Counted from the stretch's first letter, positions 34,992 through 43,669 are shown. The stretch is DNA of 64,000 nt from Streptomyces sp. NBC_00878 (GCF_026341515.1 NZ_JAPEOK010000001.1:1612001-1676000); one strand, 5' to 3'. Numbers and translations are program-made. The notes: generated by a model from the sequence alone, not told the origin.

Positions 34992-37685
34992 TCAGCGCAA
35001 CCGGCGCAGATACGGGTCGTGCGGGCTGCGCGGCAGCAGACGGATCCGTACATCGAGTGCGGTGGCCCCATCCGGGCGGGCCACAACCGGGTTCAGGTCG
35101 GCCTCGGCGAGCTGCGGCAGATCGCAGGCGAGGCGCGACAGACGGAGCAACAGCTGCTCCAGGCCGGCCACATCGACGGCGCCGCTGCCACGGTGGCCGA
35201 ACAGCAGCGGGGCACAGCGCGGCGCGGTGATCAGGTCTTTTACATCGCGGTCGGTGAGCGGGGCCAGCCGGGCCGCGTGGTCGGCGAGCACCTCGGTCGC
35301 CGTGCCGCCGAGACCGAACAGCACCAGCGGCCCGAACACCTCGTCCTGCACCACACCGGCGACCAGTTCGGTGCCCCGGCCGGCCATCGGCTGCACGAGC
35401 ACCCCGGTCATCACCTCGCCGAAGCGGGAGACGAGATCGCGGTGCGCGGCCCGCACCTGCTCCTCCCCTTCGAGGTCGAGGAGCACGGCGCCCTGGTCGG
35501 TCTTGTGCACCAGGCCCGGCCAGTACGCCTTGAGCACGACCCGCCCCCGAGGCCCCGCGAGGCGGGCGGCGGCGTCCACGGCGGCCTGCTCGTCCTCGGC
35601 CCAGGCCCAGGGCAGCTGCGGGATGTGGTAGCGGTCGAGCAGTTCGGCGCAGCCGCGCGGGTCGAGCCAGCCGCCGTCGGGGTTCGCCATGAGGAAGGCG
35701 TCCACCTGGGCGCGGGCGCCCACGGTGTCAAGGTCGGACAGTTCCGGGACGGTGCCGGGCGGCCGGGCGAGCCAGCGGCTCCGGGCGGCGGCGTGGGCCA
35801 GGGCCCGGGCTGCGGCCTGCGGATCGGCGTACGCGGGCAGGGCGCCGTCCCTGGTGTGCAGCAGCCGTACGGACTCGGCCTGGTCGAGCAGGACCACGGC
35901 GACCGGGCGCGTCCAGTGGGCGGGAACCGGCCCGGTGAGCGCGCGAACCGGATCGTCCCCGGTCGCCGCCATCAGTGCGGTCGGCACGAGCGCCACCAGA
36001 ACAGCGTCGACGGCGCCGTGCGCGGCCAGCCGGTCCACGCAGGCGCGCAGCGCCTTGCCGTTCACGGCGGCGGTGGCGTCGATCGGATTGGTGACGCTCG
36101 CTCCCGCCGGCAGCAGGTCGTGGAGTTCGCCGACGAGGTCGGCGGGCAGTTCGGGCACGGTCAGCCCGGCATCGGTGCACGCGTCCGCGGCCAGTACGCC
36201 CGCCCCGCCCGCGTTCGAGACCACGGCCACCCGCGAGCCGGTCGGCAGCGGCTGGGAGTGCAACAGGGCGGCGGTTTCGAGGAGTTCGCCGATACTCCGG
36301 GTGGCGATGACGCCGGCCTGTGTGAACAGCGCCTGCCGGGTCACGGTCGGGGTCGCGGCCGCGGCGGTGTGCGAGGCCGCGGCCCGCCGTCCGGCGTCGG
36401 AACGGCCCGCGTCCACCGTCAGCACCGGCATGCGCCGGGCGACCCGGCGGGCGGTACGGGAGAAGGCGCGCGGGCTGCCGAAGGACTCCAGGTGCAGCAG
36501 GGCCAGATCGGTCGTTCCGTCGCTCTCCCACCACTGGAGCAGGTCGTTGCCGCTGACGTCGTACTTGTCGCCCAGCGAAACGAAGCTGGACACCCCGATG
36601 CCGAGCCGGGTCAGGCCGCCGAGGAGCGCGATGCCGACGCCGCCGGACTGGACGGCGACCCCGGCGGTGCCGGGCAGCGGCCGGTGCGCGGCGAAGGTCG
36701 CGTCGAGGCGTACCGCTTCCTCTGTGGCGGCGATGCCCAGGCAGTTCGGGCCAACCAGCCGCATCCCGTAGCGGCGTGCGGCCGCCAGCAGCGCCGCGGC
36801 CTGATCGGCGTCGAGCCCGGCGGTCAGTACTACCAGGGCCCGTACCCCGGTCTTGCCGCACTCCTCGGCCACCTGGGGCACCGCGTGTGCCGGCACCGCG
36901 AGCACCGCCAGTTCGGGCGGCTGGGGCAGGGAGGCAACCGCGGGGTAGCAGGGGGTGCGCTCGACGGTGTCCGCGTGCGGGTTGACCGCCATCAGGCGGC
37001 CGGTGAACTCCGCGCGCCGGATGTTCCTGAGCACGGCCCGCCCCACCGAGCCCGGCTTGGTGCCCGCCCCGACCACGGCGATGGAGCGGGGGCGCAGCAG
37101 CGGCCGCAGGCTCGCGGTGTCGGCGACGCGGCCCCGCTCGTCGACGGCCGCCAGGTAGCGCTCGCCCTGGTCCAGCCGGACGAGACTGTAGATCTCATCG
37201 TGGTCCCGGCGGCGCTCGGTGTGCAGGCCGAGGTCGGTGAAGACCCTCATCATCTCGTGGTTGTCGGCGAGTGTCGCGGCGGTGAACGCGGTGAGGCCCG
37301 CCGTGCGTGCGGTGGTCACGAGGTGTTCGAGGAGCAGGGTGCCCACGCCGCGGTGGTGGAGACCGTCGGCCACCGCCACGCCGATCTCGGCCGCGGCCGG
37401 GTCGGCGCTGGTCCGGTACTCCGCGACTCCCACCACTCGGTCTTCGAGCAGCGCGACGAGCCCGTGATATCCGGGCTCCGGACCGGCGCAGAGCCGATCG
37501 GCGGCCTGTCGGCCGGCGAGACGGCTCGCCCCGAAGAACCGCAGCCGCTGGTTCTCCGCCGACATGCTGTCGTACAGCCGCAGCACCTGAAGGTGGTCGT
37601 CCGGCCGCGCGGACCGGATCTCCACCGTGCTCCCGTCGGCCAGAAGCGCGTGGGTCTCCCGCGTGGGGCGTGCGGTTTGCGTCAT
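34992..37685 (-). CDS. GNAT acetyltransferase fused to ADP-forming acyl-CoA synthetase-like domains (Pat-like)
   Basis: A protein of 897 residues. Residues about 15-175 form a GNAT domain (acetyl-CoA loop in VADGLHHRGVGTLLLEHLV). The rest is a CoA-binding Rossmann and ligase region (SIAVVGAGTKPGSVGRAVL, VGPNCLGIAATEE, VAVQSGGVGIALLGG) and an ATP-grasp-like region (VVLKAYWPGLVHKTDQGAVL, FGPLVLFGLGGTATEV). Such proteins, known as Pat/PatA in actinobacteria and enterobacteria, acetylate lysines of acyl-CoA synthetases and other enzymes. The synthetase half is usually catalytically dead and acts as a sensor; FASHTAAA-like sequence (ASHTAAAATPTVTRQ) retains the conserved histidine. The paired palindromes at 37745-37782 lie upstream. 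Confidence 0.88.
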   Translation of the reverse strand: MTQTARPTRETHALLADGSTVEIRSARPDDHLQVLRLYDSMSAENQRLRFFGASRLAGRQAADRLCAGPEPGYHGLVALLEDRVVGVAEYRTSADPAAAEIGVAVADGLHHRGVGTLLLEHLVTTARTAGLTAFTAATLADNHEMMRVFTDLGLHTERRRDHDEIYSLVRLDQGERYLAAVDERGRVADTASLRPLLRPRSIAVVGAGTKPGSVGRAVLRNIRRAEFTGRLMAVNPHADTVERTPCYPAVASLPQPPELAVLAVPAHAVPQVAEECGKTGVRALVVLTAGLDADQAAALLAAARRYGMRLVGPNCLGIAATEEAVRLDATFAAHRPLPGTAGVAVQSGGVGIALLGGLTRLGIGVSSFVSLGDKYDVSGNDLLQWWESDGTTDLALLHLESFGSPRAFSRTARRVARRMPVLTVDAGRSDAGRRAAASHTAAAATPTVTRQALFTQAGVIATRSIGELLETAALLHSQPLPTGSRVAVVSNAGGAGVLAADACTDAGLTVPELPADLVGELHDLLPAGASVTNPIDATAAVNGKALRACVDRLAAHGAVDAVLVALVPTALMAATGDDPVRALTGPVPAHWTRPVAVVLLDQAESVRLLHTRDGALPAYADPQAAARALAHAAARSRWLARPPGTVPELSDLDTVGARAQVDAFLMANPDGGWLDPRGCAELLDRYHIPQLPWAWAEDEQAAVDAAARLAGPRGRVVLKAYWPGLVHKTDQGAVLLDLEGEEQVRAAHRDLVSRFGEVMTGVLVQPMAGRGTELVAGVVQDEVFGPLVLFGLGGTATEVLADHAARLAPLTDRDVKDLITAPRCAPLLFGHRGSGAVDVAGLEQLLLRLSRLACDLPQLAEADLNPVVARPDGATALDVRIRLLPRSPHDPYLRRLR

Positions 37686-37744
37686 GACGCCTTCCTCTCC
37701 CTGAGGTCCGCTTCCACGGTCCAGCGCCGCGGGGCCGAGCCACA

Positions 37745-37782
37745 GGGCCTGTCCGGTGCCCGGAGCGGGGCCGTTCGGCCCC
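37745..37782. promoter_or_regulatory. tandem palindrome pair before the Pat-like gene
   Basis: GGGGCCGTTCGGCCCC (37767-37782) is a perfect palindrome; GGGCCTGTCCGGTGCC (37745-37760) is a weaker second copy 22 bp away. The sites lie 60-97 bp upstream of the minus-strand start at 37685. Confidence 0.6.
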
Positions 37783-37799
37783 AATTCGGGGCGTTCCGG

Positions 37800-38168
37800 T
37801 CAGCGAGTGCCGACGGGAGACGTGACGTCGGGGAGAGCGGGGAGCACGTCGAACACGTCGGTCAGCCGGACGGCGCGCAGCATGCGCAGAACGCGCGGAC
37901 TGCTCACCACGAGCCGGACCCGGCCGCCGCACCGCACGGCACGGTTACGGGCCCTGCACAGGGCGGACAGTCCGATGCAGTCGATGAAGATCACGCGGCG
38001 GAGATCCACCACCAGCTCGGGGTAAGGGACGCAGGTCAGCACGTCGAGGCGGGACGAGACGACCGGCGCGGTCAGGACGTCGATCTCGCCGAGCAGCTCC
38101 ACGACCGTGGTCCGGCCGACCAGGCGTTCACGCAGGCAGCTCGGTGGGTGGATCGGGGTCTCGTTCAT
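37800..38168 (-). CDS. STAS-domain anti-sigma factor antagonist-like protein
   Basis: A protein of 122 residues. It shows TTVVELLGEIDVLTAPVVSS, then VVDLRRVIFIDCIGLSALCR: the phosphorylatable serine position of SpoIIAA/RsbV (D-S-x-G) is replaced by DCIG. It continues RVRLVVSSPRVLRMLRAVRL. Since a cysteine stands where the kinase target serine normally sits, control by phosphorylation is doubtful. A broken paralogue (FIDCSGL) lies at 47076. Tandem palindromes lie 36 bp upstream. Confidence 0.8.
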   Translation of the reverse strand: MNETPIHPPSCLRERLVGRTTVVELLGEIDVLTAPVVSSRLDVLTCVPYPELVVDLRRVIFIDCIGLSALCRARNRAVRCGGRVRLVVSSPRVLRMLRAVRLTDVFDVLPALPDVTSPVGTR

Positions 38169-38203
38169 GGCTACAGCCAACCGGGACGGCCGTGGCGTGC
38201 AGT

Positions 38204-38242
38204 AGGGCCACTCGGCCCCATGCCCGGACGCCGAGCGGCCCA
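38204..38242. promoter_or_regulatory. palindrome pair before the STAS gene
   Basis: AGGGCCACTCGGCCCC (38204-38219) is followed by a copy with a degenerate left half ending CGGCCCA (38227-38242). The nearest gene start is 38168 on the minus strand. Confidence 0.5.
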
Positions 38243-38591
38243 CGTTTGTTCCAACTCGGGCGTCAGGCACAGTCGTACAGCGGGGATGAGGTTCTTGTGG
38301 TTCCTGTGGTGGACAGTATCGTCCAGTTCGGTCACGGCCCGACGAAGACCGCCACATGACATGAGGGTTCGCATTCCGAGCAGGCCGGACCGGTCGGCCC
38401 TCATCCTGTGCCGGCTGTCACCGTTGTGGTCATCGCCGGATGTCCTCTCCCTGTCCGCGTGCGTGCGTCTCGCACTGCAGATACTTGTCTTCCGCCGTGC
38501 TTGCGGGCAGTGCCGGACAGGGCCTGCGAACGGTGCCGTCCGTCCCCGGGCCATGGGGTCGTTCGGCCTACCGGCCCCGGCCTGACGGACT
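38243..38591. promoter_or_regulatory. intergenic region with orphan palindromes
   Basis: No gene is recognised. CGGACCGGTCGGCCCT (38386-38401), GGTGCCGTCCGTCCCC (38532-38547) and GGGGTCGTTCGGCCTA (38555-38570) fit the same 16-bp pattern, yet they stand next to no intact start codon. They may be left over from deleted genes around the arginine-deiminase remnants. Confidence 0.4.
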
Positions 38592-38968
38592 TCAGCCGAG
38601 GGACAGGTCGGGGCGGACGAGCGTCCCCGACCGCCCGTGGACGATCTCGTGCGCCGCGTCGAGGGCACCGATCGCGGCCAGGCCGCCGGTGCGTTCGACG
38701 AACCGGGCGGCGGCCTCGGTCTTGGGTCCCATCGAGCCGTCGGGGAAGCGGCCACGGCGCAGGGTGTCCGGGGTGGCGTCCATGACGGGATGCTGGTTGG
38801 GGGTGCCGTAGCCGGTGTAGACGGTCGGCACGTGACGAGCTCGTGTTCGAGGGCGAGGGCGGCAATGGCGGTGGCCACGCGGTCGATGTTCGCCTGTTGC
38901 ACGGCCGCGTCGGGGTGATCGCCCCGACGCAGTAGAGCGTTGCCGCCGAGGGCGATGACGATGCCCAC
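38592..38968 (-). pseudogene. carbamate kinase, internally deleted
   Basis: The N-terminus is intact (MGIVIALGGNALLRRGDHPD, NIDRVATAIAALALEHELV). The frame then jumps to the C-terminal part (VPTVYTGYGTPNQH, GSMGPKTEAAARFVERTGG, AIGALDAAHEIVHGRSGTLV). About 190 residues of the usual 310 are missing, including most of the active site. It must be non-functional. It probably once formed an arginine deiminase operon with the ornithine carbamoyltransferase remnant adjoining it. Confidence 0.75.
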
Positions 38969-38971
38969 GGT

Positions 38972-39105
38972 TCAGTCCTCCAGGGGGGCGACCAGTACGG
39001 CCTTGATGGTGTGCAACCGGTTCTCCGCCTGATCGAAGACGGTGTAGGTGGGCGGGGGAATGACCTCGTTGGTGACCACCGGGCCGTCGAGGCCGTAGGT
39101 GTCGA
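38972..39105 (-). pseudogene. ornithine carbamoyltransferase, C-terminal remnant
   Basis: YGLDGPVVTNEVI, then TVFDQAENRLHTIKAVLVA and stop. FDQAENRLHTIKA is the C-terminal signature of ornithine carbamoyltransferase. Nothing upstream of about 39105 fits the family, so only about 45 residues survive. It lies 3 bp upstream of the carbamate kinase remnant. Confidence 0.7.
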
Positions 39106-39187
39106 CCGGTTCCCGGTCCAGACGGGTGCGGTGGTCGTGAGCGCCGACAGGTGGCGGGAGGCCGACGGAGGCGCCTTGGGAGTCGGT

Positions 39188-40096
39188 TCAGGCGTGCGGC
39201 ACCACGGCGACGGGGCAGCCGACATGGTGCAGCGCCGCGTGTGTCACGGGGCCAATGTGCGTGCCAAGGTGACCGTCCCGTGTGCGGCGCCCCACGACGA
39301 CGAGGGAAGCTCCGGACGACGCGCGCACCAGTGCGGTGGCCGCTCTCCCTTCGGAGACGGTCTCGGTCACGGAGATCCCGGGAAACTTCTCGCACCACGG
39401 ACGTAGCGTCGCGATGACGGCGCGTTCCTGTGCCGCGAGCAGCTCCGGCCCGGACCCTGTGACCGCATGAAGGCCGGCGCCGTCGGCCGACGAAACTCTG
39501 AAGGCGTGGATCACCTGGAGTGCGGCGCCGTAGCGGCGTGCGGCCTCGAAGGCGAACTCGATCAGCTCGTCGCAGGGGCGTCGGGTGTCCAGCCCGAGGA
39601 CGACATCGCGGTACGGGGTCTCGGGGATCTCCTCCGGCGAGACACCGTCAGGTGCCGGAAGGTGTTCGTCGGCGGCGGTCTCGCCCGCGCGGACGAGCAC
39701 GACGGGGCGCGGCGACCTGGCGACGACCCGCTGGGATACCGAGCCGACCAGGAACCCCGTGACACCGCTGAGCCCGCGGGAGCCGAGCACCGTCAGCTCC
39801 GACTCCTCGGCGGCCGTGAGCAGGGCGTCGACAGCGGAGCCGGACACCAGCCGGTCGACGATCCGCAGCCCGGGGTGCGCGGCACGGACGCTGCCGACCG
39901 CTCGGTCCATGGCCTGCTGGGCCCAATCGCCCTCGCTCGTGCCTGCCGGTACGGAGGCGGCCGGGCGGGGGTGCCACTGCCACGCGTGCACCAGCCTCAA
40001 CGAGGCTCCGCGACGCAGGGCTTCCCGGGCCGCCCAGTGCGCGGCCGCAATACTCTCGGTGGAACCGTCAACTCCCGCGGTGACCTGCTGAAGCAT
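39188..40096 (-). CDS. universal stress protein (tandem USP domains)
   Basis: A tandem USP of 302 residues. It starts MLQQVTAGVDGSTESIAAAH. The ATP loop in domain one is VLGSRGLSGVTGFLVGSVSQ; the shared linker ADEHLP and domain two (RDVVLGLDTRRPCDELIEFA) follow, ending HHVGCPVAVVPHA. ATG 40096 is preceded by a GGAGGAGG run. Paired palindromes at 40171-40207 lie 75-110 bp upstream. It is the closest relative of the USP at 18152. Confidence 0.93.
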   Translation of the reverse strand: MLQQVTAGVDGSTESIAAAHWAAREALRRGASLRLVHAWQWHPRPAASVPAGTSEGDWAQQAMDRAVGSVRAAHPGLRIVDRLVSGSAVDALLTAAEESELTVLGSRGLSGVTGFLVGSVSQRVVARSPRPVVLVRAGETAADEHLPAPDGVSPEEIPETPYRDVVLGLDTRRPCDELIEFAFEAARRYGAALQVIHAFRVSSADGAGLHAVTGSGPELLAAQERAVIATLRPWCEKFPGISVTETVSEGRAATALVRASSGASLVVVGRRTRDGHLGTHIGPVTHAALHHVGCPVAVVPHA

Positions 40097-40170
40097 GCTG
40101 TCTGCCTCCTCCGTCCGAGCCTGTTTTGCTCGTCCGGTTCGAGCGTTGTGCAGCAACAGCCTTGTGCGCA

Positions 40171-40207
40171 GGGGCCGTACAGGCCCTTCATGGACCCGTT
40201 CGGCCCA
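40171..40207. promoter_or_regulatory. tandem palindrome pair before a USP gene
   Basis: GGGGCCGTACAGGCCC (40171-40186) and GGACCCGTTCGGCCCA (40192-40207) start 21 bp apart, upstream of the minus-strand USP gene. Confidence 0.55.
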
Positions 40208-40327
40208 ACTCCGGCCCCGCTGAGGGCTCGCGCGTGCCGGCAACCACTTCGCCAAGGAGGCTCGGAGGTCCGGCACGACGCCACCATGGATTCCGGGCGC
40301 GACAGCTACGCTCCGCACTTCTGCGGC

Positions 40328-40528
40328 TCAGTGCCGGACCAGGGTCCGAACGGGTCGACGGGACGCCTCGGTCATCCGCGTGGCCGCGGGCCGGCGACGG
40401 ATGTGGCGCCGCTGTACCCGTAGCGCCAGCGCGTCGAGCGCGGCGCTGAGCACGAAGGTGACCGTCATAGAGATCATCAGGAGGACGGCGAACAGCCTCC
40501 AGAACTCCGGGGTCAGTGACGTACCCAC
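40328..40528 (-). CDS. small membrane protein
   Basis: A product of 66 residues. I chose the GTG at 40526-40528 because AAGGGGG lies nine bases upstream. It has one hydrophobic helix (LFAVLLMISMTVTFVLSAAL) and a strongly basic C-terminal tail (RVQRRHIRRRPAATR). No family is recognised. It is divergent from the cNMP-protein gene at 40721, whose operator cluster (40577-40652) lies about 50 bp from its start, so it may belong to the same regulon. Confidence 0.5.
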   Translation of the reverse strand: MGTSLTPEFWRLFAVLLMISMTVTFVLSAALDALALRVQRRHIRRRPAATRMTEASRRPVRTLVRH

Positions 40529-40576
40529 GATGAACACCCCCTTCAGCGGGTTGTCTCCCGACTTCATCGAACCGCA

Positions 40577-40652
40577 GGGCCCGGTCCGGCGCAGGGGGCC
40601 CAAGGGCTCTCACGAGGTACCGGGCGGCGCGGCCATGGGGCCGGGTGGCCCA
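40577..40652. promoter_or_regulatory. palindrome cluster before the cNMP/CBS genes
   Basis: GGGCCCGGTCCGGCGC (40577-40592), GGGGCCCAAGGGCTCT (40595-40610) and GGGGCCGGGTGGCCCA (40637-40652) are variants of the 16-bp box. The last ends about 70 bp before ATG 40721. Spacing is less regular than elsewhere. Confidence 0.4.
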
Positions 40653-40720
40653 TGGCCCAGGAAGAGGCACCGGACCACGCTGGACATGGCAGGTTCGTAC
40701 GCCCTGATCGGAGGCACCTC

Positions 40721-41185
40721 ATGAACGCTCCCGCCACGGCCAGCATGCTGCGGGCACTGCCCGCCGAGCACCGGCAGCGGCTGATGCGCTTCGCCCGGGA
40801 GGTGTCCTTCCCTCAGGGCACCCGCCTCTTCGAGGAGGGGGGCCGCGCCGACCGGTTCTGGATCATCCGTACCGGCACCGTGGCCCTCGACATGCACGTG
40901 CCCGGCCGCCAAGCGGCCGTCATCGAGACCCTCGGCCACAACGAACTCATCGGCTGGTCCTGGCTGTTCGCCCCGCACACCTGGCACCTGGGTGCCGAGG
41001 CGACCAGCCCGGTGCGCGCCTACGAGTTCGACGCCACCACGATCCGGGCGATGTGCAAGGACGACCCCGCGCTCGGCTCGAGCGTCGCCCAGTGGGTTGG
41101 TGACGTCCTCGCCCACCGCCTGCGCTCGGCCCGCACCCGGCTGTTGGACCTGTACGCCCCGTACGGCAGCGGCGGCCTCCTGTGA
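40721..41185 (+). CDS. cyclic nucleotide-binding domain protein without DNA-binding domain
   Basis: A protein of 154 residues, a paralogue of the one inside the hydrogenase operon (25250). It shares RLFEEGGRADRFWIIRTGTV, then ALDMHVPGRQ and ELIGWSWLFAPHTW, and ends with SARTRLLDLYAPYG. There is no helix-turn-helix. ATG 40721 follows GGAGG. It is followed by a CBS-BON gene 41 bp downstream, repeating the cNMP + CBS-BON association seen in the hydrogenase operon. Confidence 0.85.
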   Translation: MNAPATASMLRALPAEHRQRLMRFAREVSFPQGTRLFEEGGRADRFWIIRTGTVALDMHVPGRQAAVIETLGHNELIGWSWLFAPHTWHLGAEATSPVRAYEFDATTIRAMCKDDPALGSSVAQWVGDVLAHRLRSARTRLLDLYAPYGSGGLL

Positions 41186-41226
41186 CCGCGCCGACCACCC
41201 GAAAGCGGCATGGACATGGAGGCATG

Positions 41227-41937
41227 ATGCACGGCAGCCCGCACATCGTGAGCGACGTAATGAGTGAGACCGTCGCTGCCATCGGCCGTGAGGCCTCCTT
41301 CAAAGAGATCGTGCGGATGATGCAGGAGTGGAAGGTCAGCGCCCTGCCTGTCCTGGAGGGCGAGGGCCGCGTCGTCGGGGTCGTCTCCGAGGCCGACCTG
41401 CTGCCCAAGGAGGAGTTCCGCGACAGCGACCCCGACCGGCACACCCAACTGCGGCGCCTGTCCGACCTGGCAAAGGCCGGCGCGGTGAGGGCCGGGGAGC
41501 TGATGACCTCTCCGGCCCTCACCGTCCACACAAACGCGACGCTCGCACAGGCGGCGCGGACCATGGCACGCGCCAGGGTCAAACGACTGCCCGTCGTGGA
41601 CGAGTTGGGCATGCTGCAGGGCATAGTCAGCCGCGCCGACCTGCTCAAGGTGTTCCTGCGCGAGGACGAGGAGATCGCGGAGGAGGTACGCCGGGAGGTG
41701 GTGTCGTACCTCTTCCCCGTGCCGACATCAGCCGTTCGCCTGGCGGTGCGGGACGGAGTCGTGAGGCTCAGCGGCCGCATCCGGGACACGTCCCTGGTCC
41801 CCGTGGCCGCGCGTCTGGTCCGGGCCGTCGAGGGCGTCGTGGACGTGGAGTTCGACCTCGCCGAGCACGGCGGTTCCTCCGAGTCGGCCACTGCCCCGTC
41901 AGGTCACAACGAGAGCGAGAACGCGTCGCCGTCGTGA
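41227..41937 (+). CDS. CBS-pair and BON domain protein
   Basis: A protein of 236 residues, close to the one at 28688: [20 protein letters not shown], then [53 protein letters not shown] and a BON-like VRDGVVRLSGRIRDTS. I chose ATG 41227 because MHGSPHIVSDVM then aligns with [12 protein letters not shown] of the paralogue; a GTG at 41182, coupled to the cNMP gene stop, would add 15 residues. It is probably co-transcribed with that gene. Confidence 0.88.
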   Translation: MHGSPHIVSDVMSETVAAIGREASFKEIVRMMQEWKVSALPVLEGEGRVVGVVSEADLLPKEEFRDSDPDRHTQLRRLSDLAKAGAVRAGELMTSPALTVHTNATLAQAARTMARARVKRLPVVDELGMLQGIVSRADLLKVFLREDEEIAEEVRREVVSYLFPVPTSAVRLAVRDGVVRLSGRIRDTSLVPVAARLVRAVEGVVDVEFDLAEHGGSSESATAPSGHNESENASPS

Positions 41938-42045
41938 CCCACCGCGAGTGAACGAGCCTCAGGAGACCGCCTCCAGAGACAAAGAGACAACCAGAGCCAC
42001 GGCGGGAAAACAGCCGAACCCCAGCCGGCACGCGTGACGCGCACC

Positions 42046-42168
42046 TGCGGCCCGCCCGCTCACACCCAGATGGTGCTCCGCCTCGGATACGGGCCGGAAG
42101 GACCGTCTTCCCCACGCAGGACAGCGGAACAGGCACTGGCCCAGAAACCACTGTCAGCCGCCCGCTGA
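42046..42168 (+). pseudogene. nitroreductase, C-terminal scrap
   Basis: AHTQMVLRLGYGPEGPSSPR, then RTAEQALAQKPLSAAR and stop. It matches the C-terminus of the intact nitroreductase at 44038 (HVQMVLRLGYGPRG). Only about 40 residues are present, on the plus strand, facing an N-terminal scrap on the minus strand at 42405-42559. Confidence 0.6.
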
Positions 42169-42404
42169 GCGCGTCGGCACACACCGCACCCCAGTCGGCG
42201 CAACCGGCAGTCCCGCCCGCGCCCACCGCGACCACAGTCGAACGGCCTCGGTGACTCGGCGCGCTCTGCGTGCCGACTGCGGCCCGCCTCACCAAGGCAG
42301 TTCGCCACGGAAGCGATACTTCGAGTGGCCCTGCACCGGGACCCGCAGAGAGCACGCCGAGTCGGGAGGCCGAGGATGCGCCGAGACTCGTCCCGCCCCT
42401 GGCA

Positions 42405-42559
42405 GCAGCCGGCCGCCTGCGGTCGGAGCGGACCTCGATCGACCGGCTGTCCGGGTCCAGGCCGAACCGCCAGGGCTGCGTGTTGTGGATCGACGGCGCG
42501 GCCACCGCCGCGGACATCAGGGCCTGAACGGCCGTAGCGCCGATTCCCCGAATCTGCAT
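42405..42559 (-). pseudogene. nitroreductase, N-terminal scrap
   Basis: MQIRGIGATAVQALMSAAVA, then APSIHNTQPWRFGLDPDSRS and IEVRSDRRR. It is the start of an Acg-like nitroreductase, with similarity ending near 42405. The matching C-terminal scrap at 42046-42168 is on the opposite strand, implying an inversion or two separate deletions. Confidence 0.6.
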
Positions 42560-42613
42560 GACGGCTCCTCCGCACGGTTCACCCCCGTACAGGTCCTCGC
42601 CCTGCCCCGTACC

Positions 42614-43492
42614 GTGACCGTCGGGCTGGACGGCTCGCCCGAAAGCCTGGCCGCAGCGGAGCGGGCTGCGCGCGAAGCGGAACTGCGGGGCCTCGCCCTG
42701 CGCTTGGTGCACACCTGGGACTGGCAGCCGTACGCCCAGCCGGTGCCCGACGACGCGGCGCACCGGCACGGGGGCGTCCGCGTCCTGCGCGAGGCGACCG
42801 AGCGGCTGCACGACCGGCACCCGGATTTGGAGATCACGTCGGAGCAGGTCCCGCAGCCGCCCGTGACCGCGCTCCTGGCGGCGGCGGACGACGTCGACCC
42901 GCTGGTCATCGGCTCCCGGGGCCTGAGCAGCGTCACCGGCTTCCTGGTCGGCTCGGTGGGGCTCGGCCTCGTTGCGCAGACCGAGCGGCCTGCCGTCTTC
43001 GTACGCTCCGGGGCGCGCGCCGAGGACGAGCACCAGCCGGACGCGGACGGCCGTCCCTCGGCCGCCATGCCCTTCCGGGACGTCGTGCTAGGGCCCTATC
43101 ACAAGCACCCTGACAACGCGGACATCGCGTTCGGGGCCTCGGCCCGTCAGGCGGCGAGGCTGCGCGTGGTGCACGGCGCGAGCCTGCCGCCCTACTTCGC
43201 CTACGGGCTCGCCGCGGATCCGGCGCTGGGCGGCGAACTGGTCCGCCAGGAGGAGAGCGCCGTCGAGGCGGTCCTGGCTCCGTGGCGCGAGAAGTTCCCC
43301 GGCGTGGAGGTCGTCGAACAGGCCGCAGGCAGGAACGCCGGCGGGCACCTGGTGGACGCCGCGGCCGACACATCGCTGGTCGTTGTCGGCCGACGCATCC
43401 GCCGCACCCCGCTCGGCCCCCGCATCAGGCCCGTCACCCACGCCGTGCTGCATCTCGCCACGGCGCCGGTCGCGGTCGTCCCGCACCACTGA
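42614..43492 (+). CDS. universal stress protein (tandem USP domains)
   Basis: A tandem USP of 292 residues. It reads MTVGLDGSPESLAAAERAAR, the ATP loop VIGSRGLSSVTGFLVGSVGL, then linker EDEHQP, domain two RDVVLGPYHKHPDNADIAFG and end ATAPVAVVPHH. GTG 42614 is the only in-frame start near the family N-terminus, and no good ribosome binding site precedes it. The region just upstream is occupied by nitroreductase scraps. The native 5' end and promoter may have been lost, so expression is uncertain. Confidence 0.8.
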   Translation: MTVGLDGSPESLAAAERAAREAELRGLALRLVHTWDWQPYAQPVPDDAAHRHGGVRVLREATERLHDRHPDLEITSEQVPQPPVTALLAAADDVDPLVIGSRGLSSVTGFLVGSVGLGLVAQTERPAVFVRSGARAEDEHQPDADGRPSAAMPFRDVVLGPYHKHPDNADIAFGASARQAARLRVVHGASLPPYFAYGLAADPALGGELVRQEESAVEAVLAPWREKFPGVEVVEQAAGRNAGGHLVDAAADTSLVVVGRRIRRTPLGPRIRPVTHAVLHLATAPVAVVPHH

Positions 43493-43632
43493 CCGAGGAA
43501 CCAGGTGATCGGACGAGGCGGCACCGCGCCCGGGGCCCGCGCAGGCTCCGGGCGTTTCGCGTCCCCGGTCCACTCCGGTCCGGCAGCGCAGCCCGTCCCC
43601 ACCTGCGCGCCCTGACCCGATCAAGTGGCGAA

Positions 43633-43669
43633 AGGGACGGTCGGCCCGCGCGGTGACCCGAGTGGGCCC
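43633..43669. promoter_or_regulatory. tandem palindrome pair before a SHOCT-like gene
   Basis: AGGGACGGTCGGCCCG (43633-43648) and TGACCCGAGTGGGCCC (43654-43669) start 21 bp apart, about 80 bp before ATG 43749. Confidence 0.55.

Noticed and set aside
34299..38585. A plus-strand open frame of about 1400 codons opposite the Pat-like and STAS genes
   Set aside because: Low-complexity Arg/Gly/Ala composition and antisense to genes with clear domains; no ribosome binding site.
38592..39105. A working carbamate kinase plus ornithine carbamoyltransferase pair
   Set aside because: The kinase lacks most of its middle and changes frame; the transferase is only a C-terminal stub.
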